From assembly GCF_019649055.1 (NCBI RefSeq), contig NW_026570391.1, positions 62,001 to 126,000 of the forward strand: a DNA stretch of 64,000 nucleotides, given 5' to 3'. This DNA is from Paramacrobiotus metropolitanus. Lineage: Eukaryota > Tardigrada > Eutardigrada > Parachela > Macrobiotidae. This document shows, piece after piece, positions 25,791 through 35,054 of the stretch. The notes under the pieces are model-generated. The model was not told the origin of the DNA. It was given only the letters and a program-made list of their open reading frames with translations, and made no database searches. Both the position numbers and the translations under genes were made by a program. Each line of letters starts with the position of its first letter. Positions within the stretch are counted from its first letter, which is position 1.

Positions 25791-26049
25791 AACCAGGGTT
25801 TTATTTCGACACTTCAGCAAACTAAACACACAAATCTGCACCCCATAAGAAGCTAGCTTGTACCGGCGACATGATCAGATTCTGGTGTGTACTCGTACAT
25901 GTACGTTCATGCATTACTTTTTATACTGAAAAAATTAAGTACACTGTACTGTAGTTTCTACAGGTAATGTTATTGGACATTTGGTGGCTGGGATCCGGCA
26001 GCGAATCGCTCTTGGGTCGACATTACAGTACTACATACAGTACAGGCTG

Positions 26050-26205
26050 TACATTACATTACATTAGTTACATTACATTACATTACATTACATTACATTA
26101 CATTACATTACATTACATTACATTACATTACATTACATTACATTACATTACATTACATTACATTACATTACATTACATTACATTACATTACATTACATTA
26201 CATTT
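26050..26205. repeat. (CATTA)n microsatellite
   Basis: Roughly 150 bp of almost uninterrupted CATTA pentamers, with one irregular unit near the start (ATTAGTTA). Because the period is not a multiple of three, it yields a spurious open frame in every phase. Confidence 0.97.
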
Positions 26206-26599
26206 ATAACCGCGGCGTGGAAACCGGGTAAGCTACGCTACGTGCAAAGCATTCTCGTGAATGTGAATTACTTGCTCCAGTTGCTAAGGACATTAATTTT
26301 GAGATGGGATCCGATCTCTAATGTGCCTTAGCAACTTGTGATGAACATAGCAGCGCTGCTGCGTCCAGTCGGCGTACGTGCACTTCATCCCTTCGAAGTT
26401 GGTGGATGGGGACGACCAGCGGCAGTGGATACTGCGATCAGGACTGAACAGCCATCACAATAGGAAGTTTTTATAGTTGCAAGAAAACAATAATACTGTA
26501 CGAGTACTTATTCAGTCGGTTTATTAAACAGTACTCAGAGATAGATGACAATATTCTACGTAAATGTCACAATATTCTAGTACGTAACAATGTCATGAT

Positions 26600-26940
26600 A
26601 ACATTGGGTTTTAATACTGGAAACGGTTACAACACATTTGAACCGATTTCAGTTATTCATTTAGACAAGCTAGTTTTTTCATAAAAAAATTTCTGTTAAA
26701 GTAAGTGAAAAATATGTGCTTTACCTGGCGGCTGGTTGAACCGTGCCGCTTATAACAGTTTCAAGGAATGTTTTACTGTATATCCACATGTGGATGCAGC
26801 AAAAAATCCCAAGGAAACTGCGATCTCTGTCTTCAAAGGTACATACCCGTATCGTTCAATGTGGCATTCGCAATGACTTGTTTTTAGCCTGTAGGCGTAC
26901 AGATACATCATATCGGAATGCTAAACACCACAGAAAAAAA
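26600..26940 (+). repeat. dispersed repeat, long copy
   Basis: Aligns end to end with 62,550-62,830, including the TGGAAACGG-TACAACACAT start, an internal ATCCACATGTGGATG hairpin, and the CGC-ATGACTTGTTT-TAGCCTG end. Both copies continue into a GCATACGTGCAATT-like motif (26,985 and 62,943). It is non-coding; the element class is unknown. Confidence 0.65.
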
Positions 26941-27137
26941 TAAACTGCAGTGCTTCCTAAAAAAATGTCATGCACTGCACTGCGTACGTGCAATTTTGAT
27001 AACGTATAAGCGGTATATTTACTATCTGCTGGTAAACTGATCGCGGAAACCGTAAAGTTTTGTCCTTATCGAAAAAGTAAAAGTCAGAGCGTTGCCGTAA
27101 AAGTGTTGTCCTTACCGATGACGCTTGTTCCCGATAC

Positions 27138-27734
27138 CAGTGAAACCTCATCGTACGTATACCCCCGAAGAAACGTACACCCTTCTATTACGTACGAGAA
27201 AGGCTGTACCGAATTTCGCCGTAGACTAGAGTACAGGGGAACCTCTACGTGACGTACACCTCAGCGTTGCGTACACCTACAGCAATTCTCCGTACCGCAT
27301 AGGAATTTAACTGTACGCAGTCACCTCGTAAATGCGTACACCGCTGTTTCAGAACTGAAGATTTTAAACTTTCTATGGGGAAAGTTGTGAAAATCAAAGA
27401 AATAAGGAGAGCTTACTCGCAATCACTAGATTTTTGTATCCCGAGTTAGATTTTAATGATCTTTTCGGTTGAAATGTGTGCAAGGGAATTGTTTTCGTCT
27501 GCGTACATGCACACAAATTTTCATGCAGTTTTGTATGTGAACCACTAAATTACGTGTATTTTTAAGGCTTATTGCATTGCGCAGTGTTTACACAGCATTT
27601 CGTAGCGGGGCAGTGCCCCTAGGTGTGCATTCACCCCCAGGGGGGCTGGGGGTAGCTAATTTGAAATCTGTACACTCCTGAATTACGTACGAAATTTATT
27701 GTACGGAGGTGTACGTATTTCAGAGGTTTCACTG
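27138..27734. mobile_element. 597-bp TIR element
   Basis: Starts CAGTGAAACCTC and ends GAGGTTTCACTG, a perfect 12-bp inverted repeat, with further inverted similarity inside (CGTACGTA near both ends). The terminal sequence resembles those of pogo/Tigger-like DNA elements. No transposase frame is present, so it is a non-autonomous copy. Target duplication is unclear. Confidence 0.6.
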
Positions 27735-27967
27735 TTGTTAAACTGGTGATACGACAAAAAGCCCAGTCTAAAGTTCTTAACTAGTCGTGTGACCTTTAAC
27801 TTTTTCCTGCAGCTGCAGACAACGATTGGGAATTCCCGGCACTCTCAATCGACCGAAATGACTGATGTGTCCCTGACAGCATTCACCTCGCCGCACGTAG
27901 TGCCTGTGCGAGCAGGTACGCTGCACGATGCGTGGAAGGCCTCCCGCCGAATGATGACGCACAGTAT

Positions 27968-28055
27968 ATGCGCTGCCGCCTTCTCCTGCTGGCAGTGCCG
28001 GTCAGTGTAGTGGGATACGGTGTGGACGGCTGCCCTCTGGGCGGTCCGAACCCGG
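27968..28055 (+). CDS. signal-peptide exon, Ig-like gene
   Basis: ATG at 27,968 opens a frame beginning MRCRLLLLAVPVSVVGYG, a typical secretory signal, and runs to a consensus donor (G|GTAAGC) after 28,055, leaving phase 1. A paralogous exon with the same donor lies at about 32,409-32,475. The Ig-like exon 0.9 kb downstream on the same strand is the natural partner. Confidence 0.5.
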
Positions 28056-28918
28056 GTAAGCGCTGGCAGGGCCACCAATATTATCCCCTGGCACGTGCTT
28101 GTCCCATAATTTCCATCGCATTAACACAGCGCCAACTACAAATTCACGGGTTGCGCCAAACTCCTTACTATTTAAAGAGGACCCTTAAGTATAACAAGTA
28201 AATCTTGAGAGGAGTAAACTTGTCACTGCGGTGGACATAATGAAGGGGCGAGTATTCCTAGCGCAGCTTCGGGCTAAATACGCTCCATCAGTACTTCGAA
28301 TGCTGCCTTATATGGGCTCCCCTTATATTACTCTCCCTTATCTGGGCTCCCGGCTAGTTAGCAATACCCGTCAAATTAAATTTATCGGATTTATAGCAGA
28401 ACCCTTTTCTACTTTTTCAACCGGATTTACAAGTGAGCACACCAAAGAATTCCGAAATTTCACATCCGAATTATATTTATATGTATTATCTATATAATAA
28501 TATTCTTCATTAATTTTAACCGGATTTGCCAATGAACAAACTGAAAAATGCCGAAATTTCGTATCAAATTATTTTTTCATGGGGTTCTTAGTGCATTTAG
28601 ACAAAATCGCATCTTCACGGTCCATTTGACAAAGTCACAAACATAAATGTTATAAAGATTTTGAATCTGTCGTTGATGCAACCTGAGCACTTTGAAACAA
28701 ACTAAATGCTACAAAAGTACTGGCAAAATAAATATTTTAAATAAATCAAAATTTTCAGTCAGGCATAACACTGTTAACAGCTGCGAAAGTGTGATTAATA
28801 ACGTAACCGCCCATATAGAGGGTTGCTCATATTGCTCGGGAGCCCATATAAGGCAGCATTCGAAGTAGCCTTAGGTTGAAAATTACGGGACAAGCCTGAT
28901 AGTCGATTGGCCTTGCAG
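28056..28918 (+). other. putative intron between signal exon and Ig exon
   Basis: Bounded by the GTAAGC donor and by an acceptor-like CCTTGCAG at 28,911-28,918. It contains no gene. Two related copies of a motif like CGAATGCTGCCTTATATGGG occur, one direct near 28,300 and one inverted near 28,850, suggesting a small inverted-repeat insertion. Confidence 0.35.
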
Positions 28919-29700
28919 TACAGCGTTGGCGGGCAGCAGAGGTCGTGGAGACGGCTCCGTACTGGTAGACTGACCGTGTCGTCGACCTCTCCGCCCTGGA
29001 GGACGCCGCGGACCTTGTGACGACGACGACGATGCAGCCACTCCCCGATACCGTTACTGTCGAGGTGGGGGACCGGGCGTGGTTCGAGTGCAGGGTGGCC
29101 ACGTCCGCACTGGCGCAGCGGATCGTCTGGCGCCACCAGAACACCAGCACCCGCGGCGTCAGCAATTACGCGCCGAGGCACTTCGACAACGCCGCTGTCC
29201 TCTTCATTCGCGAAGCCAGCCTCGACTCCGGCGGGACGGTCGAGTGTCTCCTGCCCTGTCATGGCGGTGATGACCTTTGCGTTGTGCGCACCTTCCACCT
29301 GCAGCCGACGCCGCGGAAGCTGCGCGCCAAGGACGTCTTCGTGCCGCCGATGCGCAGCGTGACCGTCCACAACGGGAGCTTCTCCATGACGTGCCGCGGC
29401 CGCTTCGACTGCAGCCAGACTCCGCCCGTGTCGCACTTCCTCTGGAAGTACGGCTACGGGAACTACGTCGTGGCGGCGCGCTTTTCCGCACTGCTGGGCG
29501 GGGACATCCCCGATCTGCTCAACGGCTCCGTCACCTCCGGTCGGCGCCAGGAGCGGCCGATCCCTTTTGTTCCAGCACGCTGACCCTTACCGTGCGCGAA
29601 GAGGGCTACCCCGATCCCTGGTCCATACCGGTGCACTGCTGGATCCGCACCCATGTCCACGTACCACCATCAGTGGTTTACCCAACACGCATTCGCTCGT
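28919..29700 (+). pseudogene. Ig-like domain exon(s), probably frameshifted
   Basis: The long frame at 28,981-29,583 encodes two Ig-like folds. Domain 1 has VEVGDRAWFEC, then VWRHQN, then LDSGGTVEC. Domain 2 has SFSMTC, then FLWKYG. The expected last strand of domain 2 (TLTLTV ... PVHCW) is found only in another frame at about 29,570-29,650, so a frame change near 29,560 is required. In the phase set by the signal exon a TAG occurs at 28,966. Either a short intron or two lesions must be invoked. It would be a secreted or cell-surface Ig protein if intact. GC content is clearly higher than in the flanks. Confidence 0.5.
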
Positions 29701-29710
29701 ATCACGCGAC

Positions 29711-30271
29711 CTCTATAGCCAGCCGTGGAGTGCCGCGATTAATTGTAAATTTGTAAGGCACCGCAGTACCGTGTATCTGTCATTTTGTATGCGTACCTTG
29801 ACAGCGTGGGCCGCCGTGCCGGTATTCATTTTTCTTACTGTTAATGCATGCGTGATAAGCACACCAAGAGGTGCTTGTAGCGTAGTTTTCCCAGGGACAC
29901 CGTTATAATTTTGTTTTACTGGGCGTAGGTGGTTGTTCACAGAAATGTTTGCACTCTGTTGTTAATTCCGTGCTTTTATGTCATCGTTCATCAAGTGCAT
30001 CAAGCTGCAGTTCATAAATTTAAAAGAAATATTTGTTTTTGTCCTGTAGGTACTACAGGAAAAACTGTTTATGGGAAAGATTCTTCGAAAGAATCTGAGT
30101 ATAACGAGGTCAAAGGGTCGTCCTGCCACGAGCGTATGAAGGGAGTGAAGACGGATGCCGGATTTGGAGCAGGACGAAGCAAGAGTCTATTTAAGCATGA
30201 TTGTATTCGACAACCACTTCCAGTCTGTAAAATTATTTTGTGCCGTTCTTCGCTTTTAAATTTTCGGTAAA
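29711..30271. other. no gene; upstream region of the SAP/Gag ORF
   Basis: I see no coding exon. The last 80 bases before the ATG at 30,272 may be the 5' untranslated region of the Gag-like ORF. Confidence 0.35.
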
Positions 30272-31480
30272 ATGAGTAAAACGCAGGAAGAACTTGAAGT
30301 TATGACATGTGAAGAATTAAAGGTCATGTTAAGAGAGCACGAGCTCACGGTTACCGGCAATAAAGCCGAACTCGTTAAACGTATGCTTGATCACCAGCCT
30401 GGACGTGCTGGCCATGGTGGTAAGAAAGATTCACAGCTGAACGCGTCGGGGAATACGGTCGATGATTTGGCTAAATCATTGGGATTGTGTGAAAGCACGG
30501 TTGCCATTTTGAAGAAGGAGCGTTTCGTTACCATTGAGAAAGTCCTTTTCCTCTCCAAAGATGACCTTTAGACGACTCCGCTGAATGCCATCCCGCTGTG
30601 CGACCGCAAAGATATTTGGACCTACATCATGGATAGCCGAAGTGAAGAGTCAGTGATTATTGTCCCACCTGCACCGTGCAAGAAGGTCAGCAAGCCCGCA
30701 TCCGCGCTGGCAGAATTCGACCGAAGGGTCATGCCGGATCCGGTTGAATTTCCACGTTGCAGACCCAGTCCTGTTCCACCGGTCGAACAATTCCGCAATG
30801 GTGAGTTTGGCCTAAGAGAAGTTTTTAACTTGAAAAGTGACCCGTTGCCAAAGTTGGCAAGAAATTTGCCACGACCGCACGAGGTGGTGTATTCCCGCGC
30901 GCAAGCAGAGAAGAAGAAACCAGTTGGCGCCTTAGAGTTAACATACGCAGAATTCATGATTGGGTCGCTTATGTTGATTAAGCGGTTGAGTAAAATGCCG
31001 AGCCACGCAGAAACGTTGTGTGAATATGCCGAGTACGTTGAGTTCTTATCCAGTAAGGCTCCAGATTATGAACCAAAAGCTATATTGAAATTTGATGCTG
31101 GTTTCCGGCAATATGCCGAGCGGTTTGGTTGCTCACTGAATGATTTCAATGCGTGTGGAAATTTAATTCATCAGTGTTTTCACGCTGGTTCACTGTTGCC
31201 GGTTGACGCCCACGCCGTGAGCGAAGGTTTTCGAGGTGGTCACGATGGTCGGTCTCGCGGGTACGGTCGTGGAGCGTACAATGGTCGAGGAAATAATTAT
31301 AGTGGCGACGGGCTGAAAAAACTGAGCTGTTGGGCGTATAACGAAGGGCAATGCCCGCGTGAAGAAGGAGAATGTTGGTACACTCACGTTTGCGGCTCCT
31401 GTTACGAGAAAGGCCACAATTGGCACGAGTGTCAGCGTAACCAGAAAAATAGCAAGCGAGGTGGGCGCAACGGCGCCTGA
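30272..31480 (+). pseudogene. SAP-domain, zinc-finger Gag-like protein with in-frame UAG
   Basis: One reading frame of 403 codons is interrupted only by a TAG at 30,569-30,571. Residues 11-42 form a SAP-type DNA-binding motif (MTCEELKVMLREH). After the stop comes an alpha-helical middle region, an Arg/Gly-rich stretch, a CX7CX6CX3H finger (starting CWAYNEGQC) and a CX2CX4HX4C knuckle (CGSCYEKGHNWHEC). By family knowledge this combination resembles the first ORF of DIRS-like and related retroelements, which act as nucleic-acid-binding Gag. No reverse transcriptase, tyrosine recombinase or terminal repeats were found next to it. It could be a truncated retroelement, a domesticated gene, or use stop read-through. 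Confidence 0.6.
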
Positions 31481-31483
31481 TAC

Positions 31484-32396
31484 TGCGAAATTTCAATTAT
31501 GCATATTAAGCTGACGTTAAATTGTTTATGTTATTCATTGACAATTCTCAGTATGAATGGTATTGTAAATTGCTGCAGTTCTCCGTGTGAATTGTATTAT
31601 TATTGTTGATTTAATTAAATTGCATTAAGTCATGGCAAAGTTTTCATGGAAATTTGCTTATTGAAAGGTCAGTGAAAATGGTTGAATGTAATAATCATTA
31701 ACGGTCACTTCCAGTAAAATTCAGAACATTTAATTATTGAATAAATTCTTGAAATGAACGAATGAATGAAATTATTTGTGGTGAATTCCCGCAAATGCTG
31801 AAATTATTTGTGGTGAATTCCCGCAAATGCTGAAATTTAATTTATGAAAATGATGAAATGTGTCCATTGTATGCACTGTATTTTGGTCATCTCCAACAAA
31901 TTTAGAAATAATGAAGTTGAATTTGTGAGAATCATTGAATGTACATAATTTGTATTCATGGTCAGTTCCAGCAAGTATTGAGACTGAACGTTGAATTTCT
32001 GAAAATGATTTAATGTAATGATTTATGGTTGATCTGCGAACTGCAAAAATTTAAGGGTTCCATGTGTGTTAAGGAATTGTGGCAATGGATTGCAGCTGGT
32101 TCTGCAAAGTGCGAAATAAATTCTGCTTAAGCCCATTGTTGAGCAAAATGTTTTAAATAACTTGAATTGCTGGTGATGTTCCTTTTTTGGGTTGCTTGGG
32201 CATGTGAAAAATATGATGATTTTGTTCTCGTAAACTTGTAGACTTTGTGCTACTGCTGTTTTATGTTCACTGTTTGTTCGCAAAATTGCCATGAATGTGA
32301 GAACGTAGAAGACCCGGCGCACAAACGTCGCGCCCAAATGAATAAACCCATGGCTGTTGAGAAGTTCCTTTCCTCTTGCTCCCCGTAGACCGTAGT
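31484..32396. repeat. degenerate tandem repeats downstream of the Gag-like ORF
   Basis: A 32-bp unit (TGAAATTATTTGTGGTGAATT...) is duplicated exactly at about 31,768-31,831. Around it, from 31,670 to 32,050, loosely related units recur, with landmarks such as GGTCA-TTCCAG-AAAATT and GAAAATGATT-AATGTAATGATT. No coding frame is seen. Confidence 0.5.
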
Positions 32397-32408
32397 TATC
32401 GTATAGTT

Positions 32409-32475
32409 AGAATACTGCTGGTCAGTGTAGCGGGATGCGGTGTGGAAGGCTGCTCTCTCGGCGCTCCGAGCCCGG
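32409..32475 (+). pseudogene. second signal-peptide exon of the Ig-like family
   Basis: Aligns with 27,990-28,055, encoding LLVSVAGCGVEGC against AVPVSVVGYGVDGC, and ends at the same CCCG|GGTAAG donor context. No ATG equivalent to 27,968 is preserved in frame nearby, and no Ig exon follows before the LTR element. Confidence 0.45.
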
Positions 32476-32680
32476 GTAAGCTGTGCCGTATAGCTTTTCG
32501 CCCAACGATATTATCTCGGCGCAGGTGGCACTATCTGTCCAGTCCGCTGATTTACTCTTTGTGTAAGGAATACAGATAGAGCAAGGAAACAGATTCATGG
32601 GTTACGCTAAGATTCATACCGCGGCCCGCCACGACACGCTCTCTGCGCGTTAAGGCGCTGCGGGACTCGCGTTAGGCGTC

Positions 32681-33346
32681 CTATTATTTTGTCCACCATT
32701 CATTTTGTCCACCGTTCATTTTGTCCACCATTCATTTTGTCCACCAATCATTTTGTCCACCATTCATTTGGTCTACGCTATTTAAATTCAATATATTATA
32801 AATACAACATTACTACTTAATTTAATATTAATTTAATATTGGTTAAAATAAAACACACAACAGACACGGTCTGGGCGTAAGATGTAAGCAGGTAAGTAGA
32901 CGCGCGCTGTGTGATGTGCATAAATTGAACTCATCCGTATGTTTCTTTACCGTTTGCTTATTACATGTAGTTTTTAACCCGCTGAATTTCGAAACGCATA
33001 TAGTAACGCATACAGTTGCGCAGAACTAGGTACAGCAGCAGCATTACGCACAAATTAGTGAAATTACCGTACTCGATAATGTTTGCAGCAATGGCGCAGA
33101 ATTTTGAAAAAAAAGATTGTGATATCTGCCATATAATATGAAACCATTAATATGAATGTGTGTACACGTTCTCATAGTACGTATTACTACGTAATACTTA
33201 TCGGATTGCTATGCGAGTTTATTAAATTCATATTAACTTTGTCTTATAAAAAATAGAAATACCGTACTTTGGAATTGTATCGTAAACGAAGCGTACGGTG
33301 GACAAAATGAATGCTGGACAAAATGATTGGTGGACAGAATGAATAG
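32681..33346. mobile_element. 666-bp element with TIRs made of 16-bp tandem repeats
   Basis: The left end has five tandem copies of a unit like CATTTTGTCCACCATT (32,684-32,765). The right end carries about three copies in inverse orientation (33,297-33,346). The outermost bases CTATT and AATAG are complementary. The interior is A/T-rich and non-coding. The sub-terminal array is the kind of site that binds a transposase, but the family is unknown. I do not see a target duplication. Confidence 0.7.
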
Positions 33347-33686
33347 ACACGGCGCGTTATGGCCTTGCCACGCTTCATGTTAAGTTGTCGGCTGAAGCTG
33401 TTTTTTCACAAGGTGCGTATTTGCCATGTGTGTAACAGGAGCACTATGGTCACTGTCACACAACGTGTAATTACTTGTGATGTGAATATATACGGCCAAG
33501 GTGCATATAGTGGGATAGCGGGCCAAGGTGCACGTATGGGAAGTCCGAGGAAGCAGTCTCCGTATTTCCGGCCGTCACGCGCCTAGACTGTTGCGTTGTG
33601 GCAGAACAATCATGTCTTCATGCATCGCGCAATATAAGCAACTAAACTCACAAGATTAACAAGTACTTGTACATATTACATAATCG
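33347..33686. other. no gene; left flank of the LTR element
   Basis: Short open frames only. The CACT target copy lies at 33,687-33,690. Confidence 0.4.
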
Positions 33687-33690
33687 CACT
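33687..33690. other. target-site duplication, left copy
   Basis: CACT directly precedes the TG of the left LTR and recurs directly after the CA of the right LTR. Four to six bases is the usual range for Ty3/gypsy integrases. Confidence 0.8.
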
Positions 33691-34265
33691 TGACGTATGG
33701 GAGTAGGATCATACGCCGGATGTACGTACGGATGCTGACTGTCCGCCTTCCACCTGCAACACAACGGATAATCTAGTCAATCTCTTCTGTGATTTGCTGT
33801 TCTCTTTTATTAGCGATGTATATGATGTCATAACGCAAAGTCTATATAAGTTCTTGTTACTTCTAATATCGATATCAGTAGTCTGGGATTTACTTCTGAG
33901 ACTGCTTTCTAATTACGATTTCCTAGCGTTGTGAACTGTGATGTGAATTGGATAAAGAGACAGCAATACTTGTTCCTACGGAAGTGCATAGTCGTTCCCG
34001 GATTATCGCTTAGTATACAGGTTTGCTCGTGACACAATCGTCCTAGCTCTTGCCGATCCTCACAGGACTTACGACCGGAAGTTGTGGTTAGCTTGTTCCT
34101 GAGGGATTCCTGAGTTCCTGTGTTCCTGAATCGTTAATCGCTTTCCTACCGTAATTCTTCTGTTACAGTTTGAGAGTACGAGTGCCTACCGATTGAGCAT
34201 TACAGGCGTGGAAGAGTAAAGATTGTTCATGGAGCCTTAAACGGCGTGAACGCTTATACACGACA
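33691..34265 (+). repeat. 5' LTR
   Basis: 575 bp, identical to 57,350-57,924 except T at 33,908 against C at 57,567. It starts TGACGTATGG and ends ACACGACA. Confidence 0.97.
33843..33849 (+). promoter_or_regulatory. TATA box of the 5' LTR
   Basis: TATATAA lies 153 bp into the LTR, a sensible U3 position. Transcription would then start near 33,870, making U3 about 180 bp. The start site is an inference. Confidence 0.6.
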
Positions 34266-34283
34266 TGGCGCCCACCGGTGTCT
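34266..34283 (+). promoter_or_regulatory. primer-binding site
   Basis: TGGCGCCCACCGGTGTCT begins on the base after the LTR. TGG complements the universal tRNA CCA end. The first nine bases equal those of primer sites assigned to lysine tRNAs in other retroelements; the rest does not, so the primer identity is tentative. Confidence 0.8.
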
Positions 34284-35054
34284 TTTAATTTTCCCGATGT
34301 TACAGAAAATTATTGGTGGAAAGTTTGATGGTAATTTACAGTAAAAGTGGTCCGTTTTTGAAAGGCGTCGAACCGCAAAGGTACGCCGAAGGAGGTCAGC
34401 GTTCCTGATCTGGCCTAGTTAATTTATTTTTGGCGAGCTTCCTCGCAATTGTGAGCTTCCTCACTGGTGAGCTTCCTCGCCAATTAAATTAATTACTTAA
34501 TTTAAATTGGACCGTAGGAATTTAACAGTCGAAACCTCAAAGGTCGGCTGTGTAATTCATTGGTATCTGTGTGGGTAATTTCCGGGTTGTCTGCGCAAAG
34601 CAGTAACCGCGGCGAATAAAGCGTAATCTGCAGTGTCAGTGTACCTGGACTGCAGATAGAGCAGATAGTAAGCACCGAGCCATTGTCAGTGGCCAGGTGA
34701 GATAACGATCTCCAGCAGACTGATAAAGGCAAGCCGCAAGCGGTAGCCAGAATCAGCAGCTAGAGAGAGTTGACCGTGAAAAAGGTAAACACCGGCAAAC
34801 GGTGATTGACCTGTGAACTTTAAATTGCTGTAGCACGCAAAGTGCAGCAGTGTAATTTTAGGAAGTTATTACAGTCGAAACCGCAAAGGTCGGCTGTCAG
34901 TAAACCATCACCGAACAATTCAAACCTAAAAGGAGGATTGGGAAGTGACGTAGCAGTAATTGCACAATTGCAATTTTCGAAACCGGCAGCACAATCGCTG
35001 CTGTATCTCTTATTTTAATTAGCCGCAAAGGTTAATTTTAAAATAATAGCTGAA
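34266..35054 (+). other. 5' leader with ordered hairpins
   Basis: A 789-nt untranslated leader. At 34,433-34,480 three 5-bp hairpins with an identical CTTC loop follow each other, and their stems covary (GCGAG/CTCGC, GTGAG/CTCAC, GTGAG/CTCGC). Seven further hairpins present a GCAAA loop (TCAAA once) at 34,364-34,387, 34,525-34,551, 34,591-34,603, 34,790-34,804, 34,833-34,845, 34,871-34,897 and 35,011-35,045. The last closes nine bases before the gag ATG. A 9-bp stem also pairs 34,626-34,634 with 34,649-34,657. By analogy with retroviral leaders the set could serve genome packaging, dimerisation or export. Confidence 0.7.

Noticed and set aside
25967-26209. 80-codon open frame with repeated HYITL units
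   Set aside because: It is a translation of the CATTA microsatellite; a pentamer repeat without stops is open in all phases.
29017-29491. Several overlapping long frames on both strands across the Ig exon
   Set aside because: High GC reduces stop codons in all frames. Only one frame shows the Cys/Trp/Asp-x-Gly pattern of Ig domains.
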